Of a stretch of DNA of 64,000 nucleotides, positions 53,049 through 62,325 are shown one piece after another. The stretch is taken from assembly GCA_012719495.1 (NCBI GenBank), contig JAAYAG010000030.1:1-64000 (forward strand). The letters are read 5' to 3'. This DNA comes from Bacteroidales bacterium. Lineage in GTDB: Bacteria; Bacteroidota; Bacteroidia; Bacteroidales; Prolixibacteraceae. The position numbers and the translations under genes were made by a program. Each line of letters opens with the position of its first letter. The stretch's first letter is position 1. Under the pieces are notes generated by a model. That model was given only the letters and a program-made list of their open reading frames with translations. It was not told where the DNA came from and searched no databases.

Positions 53049-53612
53049 ATGAAAAGAATTTTTTTAGTAACTATTGTCATTTCAATCCTGCTGTGTGTTA
53101 CAGCATGCGAAAAAGATTACCCCGAAGAGGTAACTTATAGCGGCAGGGGTATCCTCGGGTTTAAACTTGACGGTAAGAATTGGGTAACCTACGTTACAGG
53201 CTTTACCCCCAATTGTATTAAATACGATAGCACAATTAATTTATTGCAATTTAATTTATTGGCGAAACAAGAGAAAGTAAAGGATTATCCAAGTGGCTCG
53301 ATTGATTTACTGTTGTTAATTGACAAAAAAGACTTTCGTTCCAATATGAAATTCCCCTTAACTGGGATTGGCGATAAATATTGGGACATAAGTTTTCCAA
53401 ACAATCTTGACAAATCGCTCGCTTATATTGAATTTCAATTTGATAAAGAAAAATCAAGAGAAACATCTTATTCGGAAGTGATTTCCGGCGAGATACAATT
53501 CCTGCGACTCGATTCAATTGCTGTTGGGACTTTTAACGCCAGACTATCAAATGGCATCGATACAATTACCATTACAGAAGGGAAATTTGATTATAAACTA
53601 ATCGCTAATTAA
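53049..53612 (+). CDS. DUF6252-like lipoprotein
   Basis: 187 residues from ATG 53049. Lipobox CVTAC. The mature start GRGILGFKLDGKNWVTYVTG and NLLAKQEK resembles the DUF6252/lipocalin-like secreted family of Bacteroidota (a beta sandwich; function unknown), ending IDTITITEGKFDYKLI. Follows the 52523 lipoprotein on the same strand and ends at a bidirectional terminator shared with glyA. Confidence 0.7.
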   Translation: MKRIFLVTIVISILLCVTACEKDYPEEVTYSGRGILGFKLDGKNWVTYVTGFTPNCIKYDSTINLLQFNLLAKQEKVKDYPSGSIDLLLLIDKKDFRSNMKFPLTGIGDKYWDISFPNNLDKSLAYIEFQFDKEKSRETSYSEVISGEIQFLRLDSIAVGTFNARLSNGIDTITITEGKFDYKLIAN

Positions 53613-53647
53613 AACATCCTCAATTGGAACTGATCGGCAAGAAATAA

Positions 53648-53677
53648 AAAAGGATCAACCTTTCGGTCAATCCTTTT
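53648..53677. terminator. Bidirectional terminator between the lipoprotein and glyA
   Basis: Stem AAAAGGATCAACC (53648-53660) / GGTCAATCCTTTT (53665-53677) with two mismatches and a TTTC loop; T-runs on both strands. Confidence 0.7.
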
Positions 53678-53698
53678 CTGAATATCGTTTTTTGATCA

Positions 53699-54979
53699 TT
53701 ACCACGCAAACAGCGGGAAATCTTTCATTATCGAATTTACTTTGGCCCTAACGGCATCGATGGTGTTCTGGTTTTCGAAATCGGAGATTACCGTATCGAT
53801 CATTTCCACAATTACCGGCATCAAATCTTCTTTCACACCACGGGTGGTAATGGCTGGTGTTCCCAGACGTAAACCCGATGTCTGGAATGGCGAGCGGCTG
53901 TCGAACGGTACCATGTTTTTGTTTACGGTAAGGTCGGCGGCAACTAAGGCATTTTCGACCTGTTTCCCGGTTACGTTGGGGAATTTGGTGCGAAGATCGA
54001 TCAACATCGAGTGGTTGTCGGTTCCGCCAGAAATTACTTTGTAACCGGCATCGATCATGGCTTTGGCCATGGCAGCTGCATTTTTCTGCACCTGTTGTTG
54101 GTAAACTTTGAACGATGGGTCTAACGCTTCACCGAATGCTACGGCTTTGGCCGCAATGACGTGTTCCAGCGGTCCGCCTTGTTGTCCGGGGAATACCGAT
54201 GAGTCGATGAGCGAAGACATCATTTTGATTTCGCCTTTTTTGGTGGCTAATCCCCATGGGTTTTCAAAATCTTTACCCAGTAAGATGATGCCACCACGGG
54301 GACCGCGAAGGGTTTTATGAGTTGTAGAGGTTACAATGTGCGCATGTTTAACCGGGTTTTCGAGCAATCCTGCAGCCACCAAACCAGCTGGGTGAGCCAT
54401 GTCAATCATCAATAAAGCGCCAACTTTGTCGGCAATGGCACGCATGCGGGCATAATCCCAGTCGCGCGAGTAAGCCGAAGCGCCACCAATAATGAGTTTT
54501 GGTTTTTCGGCCATGGCCAGTTGTTCCATTTCGTCGTAGTCGACACGGCCATCTTCTTCTTTTACCTTGTAAGCAATGGGGTGGTAAAGCAACCCTGATG
54601 AGTTAACCGGTGATCCGTGCGAGAGGTGTCCACCGTGCGAAAGGTCGAGGCCTAAGAATTTGTCGCCTGGTTTCAAAATAACACTCAGAACAGCGGCATT
54701 GGCCTGTGCACCCGAGTGGGGCTGAACGTTAGCATACTCGGCCCCAAAAAGTTCTTTTAACCTGTCGATGGCCAACTGTTCGGTAATGTCAACATATTTG
54801 CAACCCCCATAGTAGCGGTGCCCAGGATATCCTTCGGCGTATTTATTGGTCATAACCGAGCCCATGGCTTCCATAACCTGTTCGCTCACAAAGTTCTCTG
54901 AGGCAATGAGCTCGATGCCGCTTAGCTGGCGCTGACGCTCTTTTGCAATGATGTCGAATACAAATGTGTCCCGTTTCAT
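53699..54979 (-). CDS. glyA: Serine hydroxymethyltransferase
   Basis: 426 residues, full length. N-terminal [20 protein letters not shown], tetramer/folate parts [14 protein letters not shown] Lys in [13 protein letters not shown], and C-terminal MKDFPLFAW. It makes glycine and 5,10-methylenetetrahydrofolate from serine. Monocistronic, with a promoter element upstream and a shared terminator. The last 36 bp are copied at 52104. Confidence 0.97.
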   Translation of the reverse strand: MKRDTFVFDIIAKERQRQLSGIELIASENFVSEQVMEAMGSVMTNKYAEGYPGHRYYGGCKYVDITEQLAIDRLKELFGAEYANVQPHSGAQANAAVLSVILKPGDKFLGLDLSHGGHLSHGSPVNSSGLLYHPIAYKVKEEDGRVDYDEMEQLAMAEKPKLIIGGASAYSRDWDYARMRAIADKVGALLMIDMAHPAGLVAAGLLENPVKHAHIVTSTTHKTLRGPRGGIILLGKDFENPWGLATKKGEIKMMSSLIDSSVFPGQQGGPLEHVIAAKAVAFGEALDPSFKVYQQQVQKNAAAMAKAMIDAGYKVISGGTDNHSMLIDLRTKFPNVTGKQVENALVAADLTVNKNMVPFDSRSPFQTSGLRLGTPAITTRGVKEDLMPVIVEMIDTVISDFENQNTIDAVRAKVNSIMKDFPLFAW

Positions 54980-55016
54980 TCTTTATCGTATTTTTTTTGG
55001 ATATCTCTTGAATGCC

Positions 55017-55024
55017 CAAAGATA
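55017..55024 (-). promoter_or_regulatory. Putative -7 promoter element of glyA
   Basis: On the minus strand TATCTTTG fits TAnnTTTG and lies 38 bp before the glyA ATG, with no strong -33 element. Confidence 0.5.
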
Positions 55025-55175
55025 ACCATTTAACCCAAAACTGACATGATTGGGGCTGTTTGCTTGCTATGATTTTAAAGAAATTAACGGTAACATAAAT
55101 CTCTTTGGATAACAAAAAAATATTATTTTGGATGTTGAAAATTGATTGCCAAAAAACAACATTAAAACGACCGTT

Positions 55176-56597
55176 ATGAATGCCATGAAACCACTTCGAC
55201 CGACCTTGTTTTTCTTGGTTGTTTTGTTTGTTTCTTTAAATGCTCGTGCAGGTATTTTTGATTTCACCCGAAAACTAGATTCTATTCAGTTGATTTATAA
55301 TGATGATGAGCTCCGGCTTCCGGGCGAAAGTTTCAACATTGGGGTAGTGGCTTACTTCAAAAACGGTAAGGTGCGAAAAACCTGGAACCTTGAGAGTGGG
55401 CTAATGCCTTGGTTTCATTTTAATGTTGAAGTAAAAGGGGGGATTCATTCGTTAGGGCGGATAAAAGTAAACAATGCGTTGCAGCCTTCGGCTGGGAAAT
55501 ATGTAGAGGTAAGCGTGTGGCCGAACAAGGCTAAACATCTGACCAGTAATTTGCTGCTGCCCCTGAACTATGAAAAGGAAATTGAAATTCAGCCTACATC
55601 CGATGTGATTAAGGCTCCGGGCTTTGGTTTTTCATTCAAGGTGGTTTCTATGTTTGATAACGGGGTGGTTCGTGAGTATGAATATGCTAAAGGGAACGAC
55701 CTGTCGAAACATTTCATTCTGGCCGTTAATGGAGGAGTTCTGTGGCGAGATAAGTTTCTGGTTGAGAAAGATATAGCTAAAATATACGATCATTCATCCG
55801 AATTGTTGGCCATTTCGAAACGAAACCCTGAATGCCGTGATTCGCTTACAGTACAGCTCGACTATATAGCTGACTATAAGTTGTACTTAACCGGGGGCAG
55901 TGGCTCCGATGGGGCAAATGGTTCTGGCGGTTCTGGTGGAACTACTGGCAGCAACGGTGGCGATGGTGGTGGCGGGCAAGATGGTTCTGATGGCTCTGAC
56001 GGTCCCGAAATTGGGGTGTGGGCTGATATGTATTTTGATGAAGTACTTGGTACTGAGTTGATGTATGTGTATGCACAGAATTTTTGGACCGGGCAGGAAT
56101 ACCGTTATCTCATTAATCCCCAAGGAGGTAAACTTGAGGTAACTTCGCGAGGCGGACGAGGTGGCGATGGCGGAAATGGCGGTGACGGGGGAAGTGGCGG
56201 AAAGGGTCAAGATGGAGGTTATTATACGCGTGAGGAAAGTGTCAACGATAGTACAACCACTATGGTAACATACCGCGAACGAGGTGGTGATGGTGGAGAT
56301 GGAGGTATAGGTGGCGATGGCGGACGTGGAGGTAGTGGAGGCCGTGGCGGAAATATCTATCTTTATTTTACCGACGATGCTTTAGATTATCAGGACTTAA
56401 TAAAAGCAACGTCGATTGGGGGGAGTAGCGGAAGTGGCGGCCGCAGTGGCTCTGGCGGAAGTTCAGGAAACGGTGGAGATGGAAGCCCATCGGGCAGTGT
56501 TGGCTCGTCGGGCAGGGGGGGGAGCTCTGGGTCAAGCGGGTGGAGCGGTTCGCGTGGTGAAATTGTGATCGATTATACAGACGAATTTGTAGAATAA
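55176..56597 (+). CDS. Secreted glycine-rich (Gly-Gly-X) repeat protein
   Basis: 473 residues from ATG 55176 (MNAMKPLRPTLFF; an upstream TTG is rejected). Signal peptide ends SLNARA. Residues to about 230 form a beta-rich domain with two similar repeats (RLPGESFNIGVVAYFKNGKV, and a second with PGFGFSFKVVSMFDNGVV). The rest is glycine-rich in four blocks separated by beta strands: GSGGSDGANGS-type, GGRGGDGGNGGDGG, GGDGGIGGDGGRGG and a serine-rich GGSSGSGG tail ending in EIVIDYTDEFVE. Such repeats can form polyglycine-II bundles, as in adhesive or ice-binding tips. Likely on the surface or in matrix. It ends 3 bp from the convergent nuclease gene. Confidence 0.7.
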   Translation: MNAMKPLRPTLFFLVVLFVSLNARAGIFDFTRKLDSIQLIYNDDELRLPGESFNIGVVAYFKNGKVRKTWNLESGLMPWFHFNVEVKGGIHSLGRIKVNNALQPSAGKYVEVSVWPNKAKHLTSNLLLPLNYEKEIEIQPTSDVIKAPGFGFSFKVVSMFDNGVVREYEYAKGNDLSKHFILAVNGGVLWRDKFLVEKDIAKIYDHSSELLAISKRNPECRDSLTVQLDYIADYKLYLTGGSGSDGANGSGGSGGTTGSNGGDGGGGQDGSDGSDGPEIGVWADMYFDEVLGTELMYVYAQNFWTGQEYRYLINPQGGKLEVTSRGGRGGDGGNGGDGGSGGKGQDGGYYTREESVNDSTTTMVTYRERGGDGGDGGIGGDGGRGGSGGRGGNIYLYFTDDALDYQDLIKATSIGGSSGSGGRSGSGGSSGNGGDGSPSGSVGSSGRGGSSGSSGWSGSRGEIVIDYTDEFVE

Positions 56598-56600
56598 CCT

Positions 56601-57518
56601 CTATTTTTTGGGGACCTGTTTTTGATGGGCATCGCAATATCCATTTTTATTCGGGGTTAAGGTTCGGCAACGTTTTCCCGTCGATTTTGCTATTCCCTTG
56701 CATTGACTTTTTTGTGTGTTTCCCTGCTTTGGGTTTGTTGTTTTTTGGTAGCTTGGCTGATCAAACTTAAAATTCCAGTCTTCTACAATGCTTTTTCTCT
56801 CCAATTGATTTTCAATATCGTTTGGCATTCCTGCAAAAAAATCAATTCCGGTAAGGTTTTCAATACTGTCGACCGAAACAGCGCACCGTTTGATGTTTTG
56901 AGATATCTCGCTGTTTTTCATCAAGAAAGCGATCATCTTCTTTTTTCCGGTTGGGTCGAAAATTACCTTGTAGAAATATCCGGGTACCGTAACTTTGTTC
57001 GAGCCAATGTGCCCTTTGTTGTTCCTGAAAACCGGTCCGGTAACTACATATAATGAGTCTTCCGTTTTTGTCCATTGGCGTACCAGCTGTTCCAGGGTAT
57101 TCCATGCGTTACGGTTGAAGTCGGGTACTTGTGGCGAGATGTTGCTCATGAAAAACGTTTCAGATACTGCGTTTTTATTTATTTGCATATCGGCTGGCGG
57201 GCACAAATGGCCCCGGTCGATACCCGATCCGCGGTAGTCGTAAGTAGTGGCCGAACGGGTGCTTACTTTGGGGTCGCTCCTGAAGTCATCGGTACGTTCG
57301 TATTTCCGTTCTACGTGTATTGGTGTTAGCAGGTAATATACCCAGATGGCCTGTTCGTGCATTTCGGAATATGCCAGTGTATAGTGCGTATGTTCAATGA
57401 TTTCACCTACTGATTTTGGTCTCAATGCTTTAATTCCTGTAGTGTTGTTTTGCCCGGAAGCCATTGTGGTTATTACAGTGATCACCAAAAAGATTGTAAA
57501 AAAAAGCGTATTTTTCAT
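56601..57518 (-). CDS. Secreted DNA/RNA non-specific endonuclease (NucA type)
   Basis: 305 residues with a signal peptide (LFFTIFLVITVITTMASGQ). Active site GIDRGHLCPPADM with the general-base His, and metal-binding Asn in SNISPQVPDFNRNAW, as in Serratia nuclease. The C-terminal 40 residues add QCKGIAKSTGKRC and GYCDAHQ, a small Cys/His zinc-knuckle-like module (DUF5763-like). It should degrade extracellular DNA and RNA for nutrients. Convergent with the glycine-rich gene. Confidence 0.9.
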   Translation of the reverse strand: MKNTLFFTIFLVITVITTMASGQNNTTGIKALRPKSVGEIIEHTHYTLAYSEMHEQAIWVYYLLTPIHVERKYERTDDFRSDPKVSTRSATTYDYRGSGIDRGHLCPPADMQINKNAVSETFFMSNISPQVPDFNRNAWNTLEQLVRQWTKTEDSLYVVTGPVFRNNKGHIGSNKVTVPGYFYKVIFDPTGKKKMIAFLMKNSEISQNIKRCAVSVDSIENLTGIDFFAGMPNDIENQLERKSIVEDWNFKFDQPSYQKTTNPKQGNTQKSQCKGIAKSTGKRCRTLTPNKNGYCDAHQKQVPKK

Positions 57519-57656
57519 GTCTTAAACATTTCTACCCGAAATAAACGAATAATTTCGTTCACGAAAAACAAGTGATTTTTCTGAGCGGTACTTATTGAAT
57601 TTATAAACACTGCTTTTATTGGTTCACTTTGTAATCTTATAATTTTTTTACTGTCA

Positions 57657-58709
57657 ATGGAAAAAAACATAGTAGTTGGAATTATTGGTGCAGGCATGAT
57701 TGCCGAGAAACATATTGTTGGTCTTCAAAAAACTGGCAGGGCAAAGGTTAAATGGGTAGCCCGCGAAAATGGTGAAAAACTGAAATCGTTTCAGGAGAAA
57801 TACTCAATCCCCTTCGGAACAACCGATTATAGGGATATCCTTGCCGACTCTGAGGTTGATGCTGTAGTAATTACCGCGCCTCCTGCTTTTCATTATGCCA
57901 TGTTTGTTGATGCGGTGAACGCAGGTAAGCATATTTTGCTCGAAAAACCTGCAGCAGTGAGCAAGTCTCATGTTGATTCGATGGTAGCACTTGCGGCCGA
58001 GCACCCTGAATTGTTAATCAGCGATTGTTCATCGCGTCATGCCCGACTACAGCCGAAATTTAAAATTGTGAAGTCTATTATCGACTCTGGAAAGCTTGGG
58101 GAAATCTATTTTATCCACCATAATGCAGTTGCTCGTCAGTCGAGACCGGGTATTGAATATCATCCTTCGGCTAAATGGTTCTTAAATAAAAACATAGCAG
58201 GCGGTGGCGTTCTTTTCGATTGGGGAGTCTACGACTTGTCGTTCCATTTAGGGGTGCTTGGCGATGTACCTCAGTTGGAAAAGTCAGATTTGCTGTTTAT
58301 GAAAAATGGCCTCGATAACGTTGATCCGGGTACCGATATTTTCGATGTTGAAGAACATTTTGCTGTGTCGATGCAATTCTCCGGTGGCTTGCGCTATTAC
58401 TGGGAACACGCAACCAATGCCAACATGGAAGCAACCAACGAAACCCGTATCTATGGTACCCGTGGGGGAATTAAACTTTCATTTTGCTCGTGGGAAAACC
58501 CTGATATCGAGCTTTTTGATGTTGAAGATCAAGGGAGAGGTAAAGCCCGTAAGGAGTTGATTCATGTTGATATGCAAGGCCACGATGATAATGATGCCCT
58601 TTCGCAGCATTTTGTCAATGCTCTTTTGGGCGAAGAGAAAATTGAAATGCCATTATCGTTGGCAGCCAAACACCTCGACATTATTTTCGGCATTTATGAT
58701 AAATCTTAA
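57657..58709 (+). CDS. Gfo/Idh/MocA-family oxidoreductase
   Basis: 350 residues. N-terminal Rossmann fold GIIGAGMIAEKHIVGL, the signature EKPAAVSKSHVDSM, and the C-terminal domain with DWGVYDLSFHLGVLG and a conserved His (HPSAKWFL). Acts on sugars or inositols with NAD(P). It precedes the GH13 gene and may handle the sugar products. Confidence 0.9.
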   Translation: MEKNIVVGIIGAGMIAEKHIVGLQKTGRAKVKWVARENGEKLKSFQEKYSIPFGTTDYRDILADSEVDAVVITAPPAFHYAMFVDAVNAGKHILLEKPAAVSKSHVDSMVALAAEHPELLISDCSSRHARLQPKFKIVKSIIDSGKLGEIYFIHHNAVARQSRPGIEYHPSAKWFLNKNIAGGGVLFDWGVYDLSFHLGVLGDVPQLEKSDLLFMKNGLDNVDPGTDIFDVEEHFAVSMQFSGGLRYYWEHATNANMEATNETRIYGTRGGIKLSFCSWENPDIELFDVEDQGRGKARKELIHVDMQGHDDNDALSQHFVNALLGEEKIEMPLSLAAKHLDIIFGIYDKS

Positions 58710-58861
58710 AGGTGATGTTTTGTACCGTCAACCTGTTGATATACATTTCACCCCCGTTTTCAATACATTTGCCGATAACAATTATTATACAACACCTATT
58801 TTTTGGTCTGTTTAATGAAGAATCTGTTTAATTTTGGGGTGAAATAAAAAAATCACATTGT

Positions 58862-60607
58862 ATGGATGCACTAAAAGTTTTCATTTTATCGGTGACAATG
58901 TTGCTCTCTTTTCAGGTAAGTGCTTTGGCTCAGGATGATACAATAGTTGTGACAGGCCAGTTCACTGTTCCTAATTGTCCCGAATGGCTGCATAGTTCGG
59001 TATTTTATCAGATATATCCGCAAACATATTACGATACAAATGGCGATGGCATTGGCGATTTGAACGGGATCATCGAGAAACTTGACTATGTGAAAAGCCT
59101 TGGTGTTGATGGGATTTGGCTCAACCCATTTTTTGAGTCTCCGTTCAACGATGCAGGGTATGATATTTCTGATTATTATAAAGTAGCTCCACGATATGGC
59201 ACCAATGAAGATGCAAAAAGGCTTTTCGATGAGGCACATAAGCGCGGACTGAAAGTTATTTTCGACTGGGTTATCAGTTATACTTCTATCGAACATCCGT
59301 GGTTTAAAGCATCAGCCAAGCAGGAACCAAATAAATACTCCAATTGGTATATCTGGACAAACAACACCTGGGTGAACCCACCCGATGAGTTTAAAGATTC
59401 ATTTATTAAAGGATACAGCAGACGTAACGGGCAATTTATGCGAAACTTCTATTGGAGCCAACCAGCACTTAATTTTGGTTTTGCAAAACCCACTGAACCG
59501 TGGATGCTTCCTACGGATCATCCCGACATTGTGGCGATGAAAGAGGAATTGAAAAATGTACTCCGTTTCTGGATGAATATGGGAGCCGATGGTTTCCGTG
59601 CGGATATGGCCGGAGCACTTGTGAAAAATGCAAACATACAAGGGAACGACCAATTTTTTAATGCTCGCGATGAAGCAACCAAACAGTTCTGGCAAGAAAT
59701 AAGACAACTGATGGATCGTGAATATCCCGGTTCATTTATGGTTGCCGAATGGTCGGGGCCTAAAGACGCCCTCGATAAGGCTTTTCATTCCGACTTTTTC
59801 CATTGGTTTGCAGGGTACAACGATCTGGTTCAAAAAGAAAGCTGGCGAATTCTCAACGGGTATTCCGAAGGGAATAGTTTCTTCGATAAAGAAGGAAAGG
59901 GAAATATTCAAACCTTCCTTGATAGTTATCTCGAGCAATACAATGCCACCAAAGATAAGGGCTATATTACCATTCCGCTGGGTAATCACGATAATGCCCG
60001 AATAAATGTAAACCGAACCGACAAGGAACTTGAGATGATTTATGCGTTTGGGCTTACCATGCCGGGAATTCCTTTTATTTATTATGGCAATGAAATTGGG
60101 ATGAAGCAGTTGTATAACATGCCCAATGTAGAAGGAGCTTATCCGCCGCGATCGGGGAACAGGACTCCAATGCAATGGTCAACAGCAAAGAACCTTGGCT
60201 TCTCAACTTGTGACCCAGCCTCGCTTTATTTACCTGTCGATACAGCTTCTAATGCTCCTTGTGTCGAAGTACAAGAAAAGAACCCAAAATCTTTGCTTAA
60301 TCAAACGCGTCGGCTTATTTTGCTGAAACGAACTGAACCTGCGTTGAAAGCGTATGCAGAGTTTGTTCCTGTGTATGCAGGTCCTAACAAATATCCGTTC
60401 ATATTTACCCGGGCCAATGGCAACGAGGTTATTATTTGTGTATTTAATCCTGCATCAAGGGCTGAAACTGCGCAGTTTAAGCTCAATTTCAGGGCAAAGA
60501 AAATAAAATTACTTGCCGGCGATCATTTGGCAATTACGTCTAAAGGGTTGAACTATACGGTTAAAACTCCGCCGGTGAGTTATGCAATTTACAAAGTAAC
60601 CAAATGA
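58862..60607 (+). CDS. Secreted GH13 alpha-amylase-like enzyme with altered conserved region I
   Basis: 581 residues, signal peptide (FILSVTMLLSFQVSALAQ). (beta/alpha)8 barrel: VFYQIYPQTYYDTNGDGIGD, region I DWVISYTS (residues 135-142), region II GFRADMA with nucleophile Asp248, region III VAEWSGP with acid Glu296, region IV LGNHDNAR with Asp377, and a C-terminal beta domain. In region I the usual Asn-His is Ser139-Tyr140, so a conserved subsite -1 contact is missing although the catalytic triad is intact. Probably an oligosaccharide-active or trehalose-related enzyme of the periplasm. Its substrate is not deducible from sequence alone. Confidence 0.85.
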   Translation: MDALKVFILSVTMLLSFQVSALAQDDTIVVTGQFTVPNCPEWLHSSVFYQIYPQTYYDTNGDGIGDLNGIIEKLDYVKSLGVDGIWLNPFFESPFNDAGYDISDYYKVAPRYGTNEDAKRLFDEAHKRGLKVIFDWVISYTSIEHPWFKASAKQEPNKYSNWYIWTNNTWVNPPDEFKDSFIKGYSRRNGQFMRNFYWSQPALNFGFAKPTEPWMLPTDHPDIVAMKEELKNVLRFWMNMGADGFRADMAGALVKNANIQGNDQFFNARDEATKQFWQEIRQLMDREYPGSFMVAEWSGPKDALDKAFHSDFFHWFAGYNDLVQKESWRILNGYSEGNSFFDKEGKGNIQTFLDSYLEQYNATKDKGYITIPLGNHDNARINVNRTDKELEMIYAFGLTMPGIPFIYYGNEIGMKQLYNMPNVEGAYPPRSGNRTPMQWSTAKNLGFSTCDPASLYLPVDTASNAPCVEVQEKNPKSLLNQTRRLILLKRTEPALKAYAEFVPVYAGPNKYPFIFTRANGNEVIICVFNPASRAETAQFKLNFRAKKIKLLAGDHLAITSKGLNYTVKTPPVSYAIYKVTK

Positions 60608-60774
60608 ACTAAAGGGCTGAATAGTATTGGTCGTTTGAGGAGGTCAAAAGATATAAACAGTGATTCTGAATATATTTTTTTCCGATGATTGTGTACCAGT
60701 ACTTTTGGTTTGTTAAGATTTTGTATACGTATTAATAACATTTTGATTGTTAGTTTTAATTCTGTTATTTAAAC
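60608..60774. other. Gene-free start of the gap after the GH13 gene
   Basis: AT-rich with no gene or obvious hairpin. It leads into a promoter-like TAACTTTG at 60775. Confidence 0.4.
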
Positions 60775-60936
60775 TAACTTTGCGTTGCTTGTTTAATTAG
60801 TTTTATTTGTATAATTGCATGTAGTTTGCAGCGAACAGTTACAAGCTAAAGTATATTACATTGAATTTTTGGTTTTAGTGATAAGAGTGAATTATTTAGA
60901 CGCCTGGCCGGTCGGTTTTCGATATGCCGGGCGTCT
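60775..60936 (+). ncRNA. Candidate orphan small transcript
   Basis: TAACTTTG (60775-60782) matches the -7 consensus. About 150 bp later a terminator-like stem AGACGCCTGGC (60898-60908) / GCCGGGCGTCT (60926-60936) with a following T-run ends the stretch. No coding frame with a start signal is visible in between. Could be a small RNA or just the end of the GH13 transcript. Confidence 0.35.
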
Positions 60937-60943
60937 TGTTTAT

Positions 60944-61209
60944 TAACCTGAGTTCGACTTCATTTTTGAGTTCAGACCGCTTGTAAACAGTAAGATTCAA
61001 TGCAAAATCACGCAGGAATAACGGGTTATTTTAAGTGATTTTAAAGCAGAAGGTTGCTGTTTACAAGTGGCGGACAATGAGCTTTGCATAAAACACTGTT
61101 TTCCTGCATTAAATTTCCTCGATTTAGCCCGCTAATACTCAAAAATTTGCTTTGCAAAACAGCGTTTTATGCCAATCTGAACTTTAAAAATAAAATCGAA
61201 CTCAGGTTA
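60944..61209. repeat. MITE-like inverted repeat element of 266 bp
   Basis: Perfect 14-bp terminal inverted repeats TAACCTGAGTTCGA (60944-60957) and TCGAACTCAGGTTA (61196-61209), extended by imperfect similarity over about 20 more bases. Inside are two further inverse pairs: the CTTGTAAACAG motif, and GCATAAAACACTGTTTT against AAAACAGCGTTTTATGC. No coding capacity. The right end touches the stop codon of the GH105 gene. Structure is that of a non-autonomous mobile element or large folded repeat. Confidence 0.6.
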
Positions 61210-62286
61210 TTAAAAACCGGCTAATAATTCATTCGCCAACCACATCATAGGAGCTTGTCCATGCAGGTCGCCCGAAACTTTATCTCTCAATAAATAATAT
61301 TCTGCGTCAGCACGCTGCCCGGTTCCAACACAAATATCAGCTAAATTTCCCAGTGAATCAGTACGATCGACGAGTGAAACCCAAGCTTTCCTTACCGCTT
61401 CCTGATACTTGTCAGCATCCAGAAACCCATGAGAAATTCCATTGGCCATGGCAAAAGCAAACATAGCTGTAGCTGAAGACTCCTCCCATGCATCTTTATG
61501 GTCGATAAGTTGTCGCCACATCCCCGCAGATGACTGGAAACCAAGTAATGAAACCATCATTCGTTCATATCTGCTATGTATTTTCAAATAAAGTGCATGT
61601 TCCTGGGGCAAAACCGATAAAAGTTCGGATAAACCTGCAGCAACCCAACCATTCCCGCGCCCCCAAAAAAACGGAGCCTGAGGGCCGTGGAGAAACAAAC
61701 CGTTAGACTGTTGTAAAGAATCGAGGTACGCCGCAGCGAACATGGCAGCACGGTCGAGATAAATCATTTTTCCTGTCGACTTGAATGCTTCCACCTGTAA
61801 GCAACATACCATATATACATCATCGATCCAGAAACGTGTTTGATCAGTCAACCCGTCAGTCCGGGGCATATCCCACTGTTTATCTGCCATTGACAACCCA
61901 AAATTCATAAAATGTTCATCGTTGTCACACTGATATAGCACTAATGGTATTATACCTAATACATTAGCATCGACATGATTATATGGCAACGTATCGAAAC
62001 TCATTAAAATTGGCTGGTATCGGGCTTCTATCCCTCTAAGTAAAATCGAGTCGTTGATTGAACTGGCTATACGAATGGCTCCTAAGGCAGCGCATGCTTC
62101 AGCATAATGAAACGTGTTGAGAAAATCGGTACGATACATCATCATCGAAGATCGTTCGCTGAGGTTTTGCACTAATTTCAAGCCAATCATCTTTGGAGAA
62201 TATTGTTGATCACTTCGCTGTCGCAATTGACATGAAGAGAATAAAAAGCAAATGACAGTTGTCGCTAAGAATATTCTCACAATCAT
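61210..62286 (-). CDS. GH88/GH105-family unsaturated uronyl hydrolase lipoprotein
   Basis: 358 residues. Lipobox FSSC after a hydrophobic start, so lipid-anchored. Alpha/alpha-barrel with the signature RFWIDDVYMVCCLQVEAF, FFWGRGNGWVAAGLSE and EESSATAMFAFAMANG. It should remove unsaturated galacturonate or glucuronate from oligosaccharides released by polysaccharide lyases, as in rhamnogalacturonan use. No lyase gene is adjacent. Confidence 0.9.
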   Translation of the reverse strand: MIVRIFLATTVICFLFSSCQLRQRSDQQYSPKMIGLKLVQNLSERSSMMMYRTDFLNTFHYAEACAALGAIRIASSINDSILLRGIEARYQPILMSFDTLPYNHVDANVLGIIPLVLYQCDNDEHFMNFGLSMADKQWDMPRTDGLTDQTRFWIDDVYMVCCLQVEAFKSTGKMIYLDRAAMFAAAYLDSLQQSNGLFLHGPQAPFFWGRGNGWVAAGLSELLSVLPQEHALYLKIHSRYERMMVSLLGFQSSAGMWRQLIDHKDAWEESSATAMFAFAMANGISHGFLDADKYQEAVRKAWVSLVDRTDSLGNLADICVGTGQRADAEYYLLRDKVSGDLHGQAPMMWLANELLAGF

Positions 62287-62325
62287 ATTGTACCGTAAGT
62301 TAATATGTCACAAAATTCTTTTCGT

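Noticed and set aside
61210-62286. GH105 gene as part of a polysaccharide utilisation locus
   Set aside because: No SusC/SusD or lyase genes are near, so the gene stands alone here.
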